A stretch of 64,000 nt of DNA from Fragaria x ananassa (Eukaryota; Streptophyta; Magnoliopsida; Rosales; Rosaceae): the NCBI GenBank assembly GCA_034370585.1, contig CP139768.1, positions 23,460,501 to 23,524,500 of the forward strand. Reading direction: 5' to 3'. The notes under the pieces are model-generated. The model did no database searches. It was given only the letters and a program-made list of their open reading frames with translations, and was not told the origin of the DNA. A program made the translations under genes and the position numbers. Shown here piece after piece: positions 1 to 10,574 of this stretch; within the stretch, counting starts at the first letter, position 1, and every line of letters starts with the position of its first letter.

Positions 1-3000
1 CAACAGATGCAACAGAAGCTGCTTTACGAACCATAAAGCCAATCCCGAATCCTCTCTTGGACATAACAGGTGAAAAAGGACCTGTGTCTTGCTGGCTCTG
101 ATCTGATAATATAATATATACTTTCAGCATTTGACATGAGTGTTGTGATGAACTATTTACTATATTCAACTTGCCACAAAACAATGAATCTTAAAACTAG
201 ATTGAATTTCCAACTGCCACAGAAGTAAATTTCATACCTACAACACCAGAAACAGCCACCTCAATTTCCCCATGGCCTCCAGGTCCTTTCATGTACAGTC
301 TATCTTGTTTGCCAGGGGAATGAGCAAGTGACAAAAGGTTCCCAAATCGAGACTTGCCGGCTGTATATGAGAGACATGAGTTAAAAGAGCAACTTGCTTC
401 CACCCAAAAATTGGGGGAAAATGCAGCAAGATAATAATGATGTATCCGAACATACTTATAATGCATTTTCAAGCTAAACAGTGATTATTCAGGCGAACCC
501 ATGTGTTAAATTGATTATTTAGAATCAGAATACTTTATCAAAGAATCGCAGTTAAAGTTGGGTGGAAGTCGAGTAAGTTCATAAACACTTCAACATATTT
601 CAGTTAAAGTTGACACCCATTTGAAAATTATCTGCATATGTAAAAGTCAAAAAGAACTTATAGGACCATACAGCTTAAAGCAATGAATAAGAATCGATCA
701 AACAGTTGTGGGCAAAAAAGAAATTTAATTATGAACAAAACTAAGATCATCTCAAGTGACAGGTAGTGTGAGCCAAATGCATATAACATGAAGTTATCTG
801 TGGCAAACATACCATCATATGCATCTCGTACCATTTGATAGCTGACAAATCCCGAAAAAAGAGTTAGCTGCAATCATAGGCACCAGGAATCAGAAGGTCT
901 AAAGAGTAGTCCTTGAACTAACACGATGTGTGTGACATTCACCGATCCAAGATTAATTCTGGTATGTGAACATAAATTAGAGAAGAACCTTGGAACTTTT
1001 GGCCTTTACAGAACTAATGTCAACCTTCAAAGAGGAAGTATCACTAGAACTACAATCATCAGGCTCCTTTGCCGTGGGAAATGCTGCCCCATCATGTGCA
1101 TTGAGTATTACACAATAGCAATGGTCTGTTTCAGTCAATACCTGAAAAATTAGAAAACAAAATCACTTCTTGCAGCATACATTTCAGATATGTCGCAACA
1201 CTATACAACTGAAAAATTAACAGGTACTAACATTCTAACAGATATAAGCTTTAAAGAAGAAAAAGAAAAAGTCGTCAAAACAGGCCGGTTCTTCAGATTG
1301 ACTGATTACAGCAAAGTGACCTGTACGACTGAAGAATACGACATAACACCAATTCATTCTGGTAACGACATCATATGACCGGTAACGTTTGATATCACAA
1401 GTCTAAATGATCTCATGCCCACAACACCTACAATAGAAAAAGCTTCTTACCACGGCATCAAAAGTGGAGTCAAAGTCATCAACTGCAAAACATATATCTG
1501 GATAAGCAGGTGTTGTCTCCACTTCCTATATAAATGTCAGCAAAGATTATGAGAATGAAGAGGAAGATAAAGCATGGTTCAGTGATATCACATTAATCAG
1601 AAAGTAACTAAACTTGCCTTTTGCGAGTCCAAATGAAAGTTGACACGGCTGGGAGATGCATAAACAGTCTTTACTACCTGTGGAGAATTCCAAGGAGGGG
1701 ATTCTAAAATCTTACATTATATTAAACTCTTTGTGCTTCTTAAGAACCAAATTATGTAATATATGAAGAAAAAACGAGGACTTGGTTTCTTTCATTTGAG
1801 TTCTTGCGGCAGCAGACATCTGGTTTGCATGAGAAGGTCCTCAAGTCCTACCTCATCGGAAACACGTCCCATCCTTTCTTTTCTTCATAAATGCCATAAT
1901 TTGGTTGCAGTATTTCCATCAATAAAATAGGAGAAGAAGATGAGTAAGACATGTGCAAACCTTGTATATTGGAGATAACGGTTTATCTTGCTCAGCTTGA
2001 TGATTCCGTAGGTCCTGATGACTAAAAACCAAGACTTAATTTAACTTCTACCATTAGCTCTGGTGAAAAACAAATGATAATATGAATATTCCACAAGAAT
2101 TTCTACAAATACACCTGTAAAACTCATCTATTCCTTATTCTACGATTTTAGGATAACCAAACTGCAGTAATGAAATAGTTATTCCAGAGAAACTACAATC
2201 AGTGATAGAAAGTAGCAAGACAATGCTGTACAAACGGAATCACATTCACTGAACATCTGAACTGTTCTAACTCTATCACTCAAATGGCAACACGTATTAC
2301 AAACAAACATTATCAAACCACGGCTAAACAAACAAACATATACCAGTAAACATAATGTGTGTAGATTACAGGACCAAAACACAATGCAATTCATTACTCA
2401 ACACTAGTAAAGTCACCTGCAAATAGCGACTGTGACAGTAAATGTAGTATGAGCAATCAAATTCAAGTGAAACGAGCGCCTCCAATCCACCTCTAAAGCT
2501 TTTTCACCTATCAAATTATCCAACTGTTTGAAGAAAAACATGAAACAAACTCCAATTAGCTTCCACTACCAAAAGCTTTCGAAAATTGATCAAAGCGGTT
2601 TCGAAACAGCTTGATACCTTAGGAGCCCACCTGCGCACAAAGTAAGGCGGAACGTCGTCGTTGAAGCCCTGCGAGCTCTGCGAAGCAATTGCAATGTGAT
2701 TCAAAATGAGCGAAAACTAAGTGAAAATACTGGAAGAGGTTTTCGATAGAGAGAAGGAGAGTACCAATTTCCTGACGAAGAAGACAAGATCGTCGTCCTG
2801 GCCGCGGCGAGAGTCTTTGCCGCGAAGGAAGTACAAATCGAAGACGTCGTGCCAGAAGCGGGGGTCCATTTCGACATCGGAGGCGTCGACGACTGTTTTC
2901 CCCAGCAAGGTGGAGTGCTTCTTCACCATGGTGAGGAGCTCGCATCTGCGGTAGCAAAACGACGCCGCATTGGAATCGGACAAGTTTAGTCAACAGTGGA

Positions 3001-3045
3001 GTAGGTTACGTACCTGGAGGGGGTTTCTTCACCGTCTCGGAGCAT
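1..3045 (-). CDS. KIAA0930-like (DUF2045) protein, 3' part beyond window
   Basis: Eleven exons can be joined with continuous frame: 3014-3045, 2765-2945, 2618-2677, 2417-2523, 1961-2021, 1618-1677, 1451-1525, 1025-1141, 813-867, 238-360 and 1-102 (incomplete). They give about 324 residues, starting MLRDGEETPSR. Recognisable blocks are RQDDDLVFFVRKL-type sequence (exon 2), YFVRRWAPK, VDWRRSF, VYASPSRVNFHLDS, YPDICFAVDDFDSTFDAVV, LFSGFVSYQMVRDAYD and RLYMKGPGGHGEIEVAVSG. This order matches the eukaryotic KIAA0930/DUF2045 family, whose molecular role is not established. The short first exon (32 nt) was chosen because its ATG and donor restore the family N-terminus. The intron after exon 6 starts with GC (AAG|GCAAGT) instead of GT. 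The last exons and stop lie left of the window. Family call is from recognition of the motifs; the exon chain is read directly. Confidence 0.8.
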
Positions 3046-3286
3046 TTCCGGTTAGGTTAGTTTGTTTCTCTCTCTAAAATACAAGTGAGTGAGAGAGAGA
3101 GAAAGTCGGCGAAGGAGAGTGGTGGTTCACTCGGTGATCTGGGGCTCTGTAACAGAATCACTGTTGCGTTCCATCTGGGAGCAACCGTGTGGGACGCGGA
3201 GAGAGAGAGAGAGAGGTCCTTCCTATGCTTTGGAAACTTCATTTTCTTTGTTTAAGTTTATCTTACTGGGATAATCAAGCAACAAA

Positions 3287-3358
3287 GTCGTTGTAGTATA
3301 GTGGTAAGTATTCCCGCCTGTCACGCGGGTGACCCGGGTTCGATCCCCGGCAACGGCG
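3287..3358 (+). tRNA. tRNA-Asp (anticodon GTC)
   Basis: A 72-nt cloverleaf. The acceptor stem pairs GTCGTTG (3287-3293) with CAACGGC (3351-3357), followed by discriminator G. The anticodon arm is CCCGC-ctGTCac-GCGGG with anticodon GTC at 3320-3322. The T arm contains GGTTCGATCCC (B box) and the D arm contains TAGTATAGTGG (A box). No CCA is encoded, as expected for a nuclear gene. A T-rich run follows within 20 nt, suitable as a Pol III terminator. Confidence 0.96.
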
Positions 3359-3594
3359 CAATGTGCTTTTTTACAATTGAATTTTCATTTTTTGGGCCAT
3401 ATATAACGTGTGGAAGGCCCAAGTAATTTTATGTTTCTTTTCGAGCTTCACATCAGCAGAGCACAGGCCCAATTACATCAAATATATGAGTGGCACTGTG
3501 TATGGAGAAGTATTTTTTATTTTTTATGACACTGTGTATGGAGAAGTTGAAGCAAACAAAACCAGAGATATATAATTTGGTTCACTTGGGGATG

Positions 3595-3615
3595 CCCCCC
3601 CCCCCCCCCCCCCCC
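3595..3615. repeat. poly-C homopolymer, 21 nt
   Basis: Twenty-one consecutive C residues. Such a run is rare in AT-rich plant spacer DNA, and its exact length may be unreliable. Confidence 0.9.
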
Positions 3616-4464
3616 TCGAGCCAAAAAATACCAGTTTTGAATAGATAGGATTTTAGTGAGTGGATAAATCTTTTGTTTGGGCGGTAGCGTCTAAAAAGAA
3701 GATTACAAAGTACTATTACAGTAAGTGACAGTACTAATGAAGCTGTTAGACGTGATGTTTCGAGCATTAGCAATCTGGATCATGATCTTATGGCCATCGC
3801 TTACTGCATATGGCTAGATTTTGTAAAATGACAATATGACATATATAGCTTACAAGAAATGTATCAGTGACTAAGAAACGTTTCGGTGGGATTGCAATAT
3901 AGGTTTCTTTTACCATTGTTATAGAATTATTAGTTGAATTCAAGATTTTCTAATTGCAAATAGTCTAGGCTTGAGAATATATGTCTTTGGATTCCTTCAT
4001 CTTGATTGTCTTTACTGACTACTAAGCGAGGCAAAAGTAAAGAGAAAACACAACTAAACAAGTAAAGAAACTTTTGCCTATGAAATAACATCAAGATTCA
4101 TGTTCATGATTAGAAACAAAATGACAGCATGATTAATCACGCATGTAGAAAAAGCATAAGTGCTTTTGCCCCCTTTTACTTTCCAAAATCTACAGTTTTT
4201 CTGCGATTAATTTTCGTAGTTCAAACAAAATATTACAGTAGAAAATAGAAAATCATGCCAGTTTAGACATATAATCAAGCAAATTAATATAGCTTAAATT
4301 CAGTCGAGAAACATATAGATCGATATAGCTGCTTCAGAAAAAGCTGTAGAACTTGTACAATTCATTGATATAATCGCTTAATCAAACTTCCAGAATCATA
4401 AGAATTAACAAACTTAATTCCCTAACAGCTCCAAGAAACCTTGATCATAGATACATTTATTATT
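3616..4464. other. gene-free spacer
   Basis: AT-rich sequence between the poly-C run and the end of the small minus-strand gene. It probably includes that gene's 3' UTR next to 4465. No other coding, repeat or RNA signal was seen. Confidence 0.5.
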
Positions 4465-4806
4465 TTAACTTGTAGTTATACCCTTCTTCCCTTTGCCGGC
4501 CGTTCTCCTCCGGCTAGTGACGGTGTCACCATTATAACAACGTTCAAGATTCCCATCGTGAAAGATCAACGGCAAGTCGTTGCAGTCGTCAGTGGCGTCG
4601 TCGTGGGTGGCGATACGTATGCACGAGCATCGCTCCAGGGAAGCAAAGAAAGCAGCTGAGACGCTGTTGATGAGCCACATGCCAACCCCATCAACCTTGC
4701 CACGACAGCCGTGGCTCGTCGACGAAGAGGCTCGGATCTTCGGCGTGGTAGTTGACCCGAAGTTGAAGAAGTTAGAGCAGTTGGAGGAGGAGGTAGTGGC
4801 AGCCAT
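4465..4806 (-). CDS. small plant-specific protein of unknown function
   Basis: A single-exon frame of 113 residues, read from the ATG at 4806; a GTG further upstream at 4821 is not a likely plant start. The N-terminus is Ser/Thr/Asn-rich (MAATTSSSNCSNFFNFGST) and could be a transit peptide. The conserved-looking core is GVGMWLINSVSAAFFASLERC, followed by CIRIATHDD and DLPLIFHDGN, a block I recall from small uncharacterised eudicot proteins. The tail is basic. No catalytic motif or domain name can be assigned. The GC-rich codon use contrasts with the AT-rich flanks, which supports real coding sequence. Expression and homology are the missing evidence. Confidence 0.6.
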   Translation of the reverse strand: MAATTSSSNCSNFFNFGSTTTPKIRASSSTSHGCRGKVDGVGMWLINSVSAAFFASLERCSCIRIATHDDATDDCNDLPLIFHDGNLERCYNGDTVTSRRRTAGKGKKGITTS

Positions 4807-5950
4807 GGATGTAGAAATCACATAGTGATGAGAGAGCTGGAGAGGTTGAGAGGGCTAGCTTTAAGCATTCGTAAGGGGACCTATATCGAGGGTTTGCAAT
4901 GATGATTATAAGATCTGAGTTTCCAATACAGGACCTCGGGAGGTTTCGGAATTACGACTATGACTTGGTAATGACTAATGACATATGCAAAATTGGTTCG
5001 CATTGGTGTCCTAGGCCTTTGTGTGCTTGCTGGACTGTTGAGCCGTCTAACTAGTAACTTATTACATATATCTGTAATTTTATATTGGCTTTTTCTTTGA
5101 ATATTTGAGTACATCAAATGATGGATCTAGCTACCTCTCTATGAGTTTTAAGGAATACTATTATGAATCCATCCAGCTTCTCTTCATTCTTAAGTTTTAA
5201 AAAGTAAAAACGAGTAATTCTTTGCAGCTGATAAAACCAAAAAGAGCCCTGTGATATCAGAATAGGTTACATAGTAATTTTGTATTGTTTTGTTTCAATT
5301 TTTTGTATCTTTATATTTTAAAAAGCTAGGCATATTTCTTCGAATCTTTTCTAATATAATGTACTTACAAATGTGATGAGGTACTCGTCCCCAATTAGAA
5401 TTGAGAAAAAGGAAAGTGATCTGACTATCTGAGTTAGAATTGTGCGGCATAAAGCTAGCTAGGAGCTGTAGGGGCATCCACAATTGCACACTAGAGCTAT
5501 GATGAAAAGAAAACATATATACTTATTCATGTAGATAACCATACAAGTATAATATAGAGCAAGAGGCCGTTTCATGATGAACATGTAGGGGTATTGTTTT
5601 TCCAAAAGAATGACAGTATAATTGCATGCGAATATATTAAAGAATGGAGGAGCGAGGAAGCAAATGATGACCTAGCTAGACTCGATCAAATATGATGACT
5701 AATATCAAAATTGCGTTTCATCATTTACATGAATCATTATCCACCCCATTTCATTTAATTTGTTATATATATATGCGCTGTGCTGCTAATTGGGATGGTA
5801 ATTAAATTTCTTGGTTTTGATAGTCGATCTTGGCCTTTCTGCAACATATGGGTGTAATTAAGGCGAAAAAAAAGAGAAGCATAAGAGTAATTTTAACAAA
5901 CTTTCTATTTTAGCTTTTAACTATTTTAGAATATATTGTGTTTAGTTTTT
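4807..5950. other. gene-free spacer
   Basis: AT-rich spacer upstream of the 4465-4806 gene, so its promoter should lie in the right-adjacent few hundred bases. No ORF with recognisable content, RNA gene or repeat was found. Confidence 0.45.
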
Positions 5951-6092
5951 TTTTTAATATTTTTAGAGCTCTAGCAGATTAGTCAAAGTTTAGCTATTAT
6001 GACTTTTACCTATTTCGCTAACTAAATATATAGAGCGAGATGACTTATATGAGGCTAGTTATACTTTAATACATTGCTTGTAAGATATTTTA

Positions 6093-6371
6093 CTTGAGGT
6101 GGATTCGACCCTTGTCCTTCAATATCTTCGGGATCCTCATCTTGTTCCTCAGCAGTTACAGGTGGCCTGGAGTAATTGCTTGCACGGCCATATCTCACAT
6201 ATGCATTTTCGGTCCTCTCATATTTTCAGAAAAGGTAATCAAATGGCGGATGCGCTTGCTAATATTGGGTTGTCATTGACTGACATGTCTTGGTGGGATG
6301 TTCCTCCTCATTTCATCGTTGATCATTGCCGGCGAGATGCATTTGGTCTTCCGAATTTTCGTATTTGTTAA
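6093..6371 (+). pseudogene. LINE RNase H domain fragment (C-terminal end)
   Basis: The frame encodes about 92 residues ending in TAA. It contains VDSTLVLQYL, an internal W followed by HISHMHFRSSHIFRKGNQ, and MADALANIG. The acidic VDS site, the H-[IV]-FR-x-GN-Q box and the AD-x-LAN motif are typical of the RNase H domain at the end of plant LINE-type pol proteins. No reverse transcriptase or endonuclease lies upstream, so this is a 5'-truncated copy. A 3' region of about 170 nt follows with ATCAATAAA (near 6490) and then a TA repeat. Confidence 0.75.
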
Positions 6372-6539
6372 TGTTTTTATCATGTGTTTATTGATATTTT
6401 TATGTGATTACTTGTTCATTTACAAAAGATGTTATTTGTTCTTTATGACTGACTTTGGCCTAGTCCTCCAGCTTCTTGTTCCTTTTTTTTATCAATAAAT
6501 TTTTATGGGGGACGATGAGTTAGTCCCTCTAAGCTTACC

Positions 6540-6542
<3 letters not shown>

Positions 6543-6580
<38 letters not shown>
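6543..6580. repeat. (AT)n microsatellite
   Basis: About 19 uninterrupted AT units directly after the LINE 3' end. Confidence 0.95.
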
Positions 6581-6584
<4 letters not shown>

Positions 6585-7318
6585 AACTATTTATTCTTTA
6601 TTTAAAAAAATAATAATTATGTAATGCTAGCTAAAATATAGAGAATTGATACAACCATATTTCTAAAATGGCTAGTTAAAATAATATTTTAGCTAATTTG
6701 ACTAAAATTTAACTAAAAAATAGTTAGCACTGCTAAAGATGCTCTAACACTATAAACTCACCATTTTTAGAACATGATCGTTATAACGTGTCCCAATTGA
6801 TTGGACACTGAAACTTGTAAGGGGTGGATTTCTTTTTGCTTGAAAATAAGAACATGAAATTTCGGTCATATTAGCAAATCCTTGATCTTAGAAAAAAAAA
6901 ATTCTACTGTTTTTGTATTTTTATATGACGTTCAAATGACTTTAAAAAAAAAGGAAAATGACAGCCATGAATGATAAATAATCAATTCATGAATTTCTAA
7001 TCCTTTAGCACATAGAAACTCATTTCTAGTAATTTGAGTAATTTCAGGAAATTGATAATTTAGTAATTTACAAATTACAATCAGATTATTGTGATTACTA
7101 ACCAAATCCGCGTTAAAGGATTTGCCAGCTATTCTTTGATTTGGTTCACGTACGTTAGAATGCTGTGTTTAGATAGATTAGAATGTTGCAAAGTACAGAT
7201 TCGGGTTGATCCACAATATTGTGGGTGCAACACTAACAAAAATGATCTAATATTAAGAGCTGACAATTGGCTTTGTTTTAATCCTCCAATCCAAACATAC
7301 CACACAACACACATTCCA

Positions 7319-7327
7319 CTATAAATA
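7319..7327 (+). promoter_or_regulatory. TATA box of the phytosulfokine gene
   Basis: CTATAAATA, about 85 nt before the ATG at 7412, at a normal distance for a plant gene with a short 5' UTR. Confidence 0.6.
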
Positions 7328-7411
7328 CATGCACTCTTGTATTCCAGTCTCATTCATCCTTTGCAAGAAGTCAATTTGCATTCCCTCATACACAAGAAGA
7401 ACAACAACAAA

Positions 7412-7785
7412 ATGGCCAAGTTTACCGCCCTTTTCACCATCGCCGCCCTCCTTCTCCCCTCAGCTCCGAGCTGACCTCCGCGGTTCGCCGGGAGCCCAAC
7501 AGCGAGCTCAAAACAGTCCAACACCAAGTAGGTTTTTTTTTGTCAGTGTAGCAAATCAGTCTGTTTTCTTTTGTGTATCAGTTAAGATTTTGGTTTCGTG
7601 ATCAAACCGGTTCTAAAGAATTTGAATCTCAATGTGGTGTTCAGGGTGCAGGAGCAGATCAGAACATTGATTTCGAGGATGGCGAGGTTAGCTGCGAGGG
7701 AGTGAACGAGGAGGAGTGCCTGATGAGAAGAACCCTGGTTGCTCATGTGGATTACATATATACTCAGAAGCACAAGAAGCCTTGA
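7412..7785 (+). CDS. PSK: phytosulfokine precursor gene with a frameshift in exon 1
   Basis: Exon 2 (7645-7785) encodes GAGADQNIDFEDGEVSCEGV and ends LVAHVDYIYTQKHKKP-stop. YIYTQ (7753-7767) is the mature phytosulfokine pentapeptide, a Tyr-sulfated growth hormone released from a secreted precursor and sensed by PSKR receptor kinases. The preceding Asp is the usual tyrosine-sulfation neighbour. Exon 1 starts at ATG 7412 with a signal peptide (MAKFTALFTIAALLL) but reaches TGA at 7472-7474. The plausible continuation (SSELTSAVRREPNSELK) is in another frame, from 7462 to the donor CAA|GTAGGT at 7528. One missing base, or two extra, near 7455-7462 explains this. A TATA box (CTATAAATA, 7319-7327) lies about 85 nt upstream. 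It is either a recent pseudogene or a local sequence error. A small intron is less likely, because the CCCCTCAG at 7456-7463 looks like an acceptor but no distant enough in-frame donor exists. Confidence 0.85.
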
Positions 7786-7985
7786 CAAATTGAGATCCAA
7801 TTTCCATCAAAATGCTAGCTTCTTAGTGTTATACATATATTTGTATTTGGCGGAATTTACGCCATGCAAAAACATAGAAATAAAACTTTGTTGCCAAATT
7901 ATTTGCATCATGCTGCCCGCCGCGATAATGGGAAATTTGTTTTCTTACATATTTGCATTCTTTAGATTTGCTTTAGACAAGAAAT

Positions 7986-9650
7986 AGATAAGTCTGAATC
8001 CGGTTGAGTATTTATTTTCGATTTGCAGAAGATTCTGGTATAATTTGGACAACATAGAGATTCTGATCGAAATAGAAGGGATTGTTGTAATCTACTCTAT
8101 GTTATTAGAATCAGTGGCCGCTGGAGAGGCGGTGAGTACCTGACCGGTGGCTCACTGATTCGAATCTGCTTGTCTCCGACTCGCTCGTATAACTTGGAAG
8201 TCAAGAAAGTGCAGATGATCTTGGTACAAGGTTAGTACTGTGATTGTTGTTGCTAGCTAGCTTCACATTCGTGAAACTTGCTCGCCGTTATTTGACCACA
8301 TTTTACACCATGATAAACAAAGTTTCAGGGAAGACGATGGATATCGATGTTAATTATATATCAATGATACGAACAAGTTAACCAGTAAAGATCAACTGTT
8401 GATGATATTAAAACTTGGTGGATTCTAATACGACCCTGTTGATTAATTTGGTCAGCTATTGAAAGCAACCACGATTTTCAATGGGGTAGATATTCAGAAA
8501 CAAAATTAGATACACAAGCAGGAAAATGGTTTAGTCGCAGTGTGTTGTGTCAAACACTGCTGTGTTTCCATTGGGGAATTTGAATATTGGTTCATTATCA
8601 CATTGAGAAATCCAATCTGAGACGAACTTTGCTTATAAAATTCCAACATCACCATCATCATGAATTCGTAACAACCACCATTTAGGGCGTGCATGCATCT
8701 AAATCAAATCCGCATAGTAATCTTCAGCTGGATCATCAGTAGTCCTCGCTCAGCAGCAACAAGAGAACTGACGCCATATTACTCCTCTCCAGCGAATGAG
8801 GTGATCACAGATTCACAATCCCGAATACACTTCAATAATGTCAAAGTGAATAGAATTGATCCGATAAATTGATAGAATGGAAAACTCGATCGTATGTCAG
8901 CTGAAGTAACGGGCACAGTGACGATCGATCAATAGCGCCACACCTTCACATCCACAAAGTAATGGTCAGTGCAACTTAATGGTAGGATACCTGAAAATGG
9001 CTTATGGCTCTGAGAGCTTTTATCAATGAACTGGCGTGGACGGCACAACCCAATTCCACTTCCATTTATACAGTATTATTCTCAGCTGCTGAGCTCAGAC
9101 ATCACCACAACCCTAGTCTACGTACAAGCTAGTACTCTACTGGAAGATGTATGCCTTTATATGCTATGCCAAATTGATCGATAAGCGACATCTCTGGAAC
9201 CACGGTAAGTAATGCAGTGTATGCATTGGGTCTCACCACGGGAACTTCATAATATGGAACCCCACGTTTTCGAACGTTGGTGTTGTTCAATATTATTTGC
9301 TGAATTATAAACATGGTCAGTAGAGAGGCTGCAATGACTTGTTGGCTGGTGGGCTCTCAGCGAATTAGTCCTTGGGCCTATAAAACCTTTGGGATCCAAA
9401 AAAGAGGGTGTCAAAGAAAAAAAAACATCAAGTCCATCTCTGGCAAACTAGATCATATTTTCATGGTGTTCGTGAGAGTTGAGACCTAGCTCTGCTACTA
9501 GTACCATTCTCTTTATATATGTATGAATCATTTTCTTGTTTGCAAATGCTTGGCGCGCAGCATATTCATTAATGCATCTCATCCCCTTGAAAAGTGATTT
9601 GTTACATGTCTGAAGAAGTCGATTCCAAGTAATGAAGACAAAGTTTTCTC
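7986..9650. other. gene-free spacer with a duplicated segment
   Basis: The start should hold the 3' UTR of the PSK gene. No recognisable gene was found. A 61-codon minus-strand frame at 9129-9314 matches nothing I know. The only structured part is the segment at 8911-9100, which is repeated at 12553-12625 plus 15047-15146. Confidence 0.4.
8911..9100. repeat. dispersed segment, copy A (uninterrupted)
   Basis: It starts GGGCACAGTGACGATCGATC and runs through AATGGTAGGATACCTGAAAA and GAACTGGCGTGGACGGCACA to CTCAGCTGCTGA. The same order is found at 12553-12625 and 15047-15146 with scattered substitutions. Copy A therefore shows the empty site of the 12626-15046 insertion. The nature of the segment is unknown and no ORF spans it. 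Confidence 0.8.
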
Positions 9651-9773
9651 ATGCCGGTGAACTGTGGTCTGATTGGTTAAGTTGTTTAGTTAACAGCTTT
9701 ATAGGTTCAAACATCACTGATATATGTAGGGTGTGAGTTATTTAATAAAAAAAATTAATTTAAAAAAAAACAA
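9651..9773 (+). mobile_element. tRNA-derived SINE, copy 1
   Basis: Flanked by a 13-bp direct repeat ACAAAGTTTTCTC (9638-9650 and 9774-9786). The head contains an A-box-like GTGGTCTGATTGG and a B-box-like GGTTCAAACATC. The tail has ATATGTAGGGTGTGAGTTA and ends in A-rich sequence. The same body occurs at 59873-59999 and, inverted, at about 37856-37970. The tRNA-like Pol III boxes, A-rich 3' end and target duplication define a SINE. Confidence 0.8.
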
Positions 9774-9930
9774 ACAAAGTTTTCTCCTTCTATTATCTTA
9801 CGTAGGACTGTTGTAGCTAGATCCCTAGCTAGCTCGATCATTAGTTGGTGAACTGGGAATATGTTTTTTTTTTATAGTTATCACGCTGGATGCTAGGTCA
9901 ATAAACTCATATTATTGATACATCCATCAG

Positions 9931-9957
9931 GAGAGAGAGAGAGAGAGAGAGAGAGAA
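9931..9957. repeat. (GA)n microsatellite
   Basis: About 13 GA units. Confidence 0.95.
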
Positions 9958-10435
9958 GACTTGTAAAATTGAACATAATTAGTAGAACCAAAAGCAACTT
10001 TCAGGACATGTAAACTTCTCTAATCTCTTCTTTGATATACCATGAATAAAATCATAAACAATACCAAAAGATGTCTAATCATCTTTTCTATAGTAATGCA
10101 CCCTAAATAAAATCATAAGTGCGGTTCCTAAATCCTAACAGTGAGTAACGCTCGCAAGAACACACTACTGCAAATAAGTCTGAGCCTTCATAGCCGTTAA
10201 CCGTGAAAATAGGCTCGACCTTGTTTCCGCAATTCCGCTAAGTCCAAAAGTTTCTCTCCAAACTGAAAAGAATCTAATTCGAAAAAAACATTTCCCCTGA
10301 TCCTCTCATTGTAGTCGGCCTGCTACGTTTTGTGAGCTCGGCCCAAAATAAAGACCCGTGATTCACCCAAAACCGCATGCTTAACAACCCCAAAGAGTCT
10401 GTAACAAACTCCACATTCACGAGGTCCCACACCTC

Positions 10436-10441
10436 CACGTG
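10436..10441. promoter_or_regulatory. G-box / ABRE (CACGTG) upstream of FLA gene
   Basis: CCACGTGTC about 135 nt before the FLA ATG is a bZIP/bHLH binding core of the type found in ABA- and light-regulated promoters. A TATA-like TATTTATT follows near 10500. The role is inferred from position only. Confidence 0.45.
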
Positions 10442-10574
10442 TCGAACTTCTTTCCCGCCAAAATAACCGAAACCCCTCTCCCTTAGAAATCCCACTCTGC
10501 TATTTATTCCCAAAGCCTCACTCAGAACATCTCAGACTCTCTCCAAGAAATCAAAGACTCTCTCTCTCCCAAAA

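Larger units (their letters stand above)
5960..6750. mobile_element. MITE-like element interrupted by a LINE tail
   Basis: Near 5963 the sequence reads TTAGAGCTCTAGCAG followed by repeated TTAGCTA/TTAGTCAAA words. Near 6747 the complementary strand reads AGAGCATCTTTAGCAG followed by the same type of words (TTTAGTCAAATTAGCTAAA). These look like degenerate terminal inverted repeats of a MITE. The LINE fragment at 6093-6540 lies between them. Boundaries and target duplication could not be fixed. Confidence 0.3.

Noticed and set aside
2619..2993. 124-codon minus-strand frame overlapping exons 2-3 of the KIAA0930-like gene
   Set aside because: Different frame from the family-matching exons; a shadow of GC-rich coding sequence.
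9129..9314. 61-codon minus-strand frame with protein-like wording
   Set aside because: No family recognised and no supporting splice or promoter signal.
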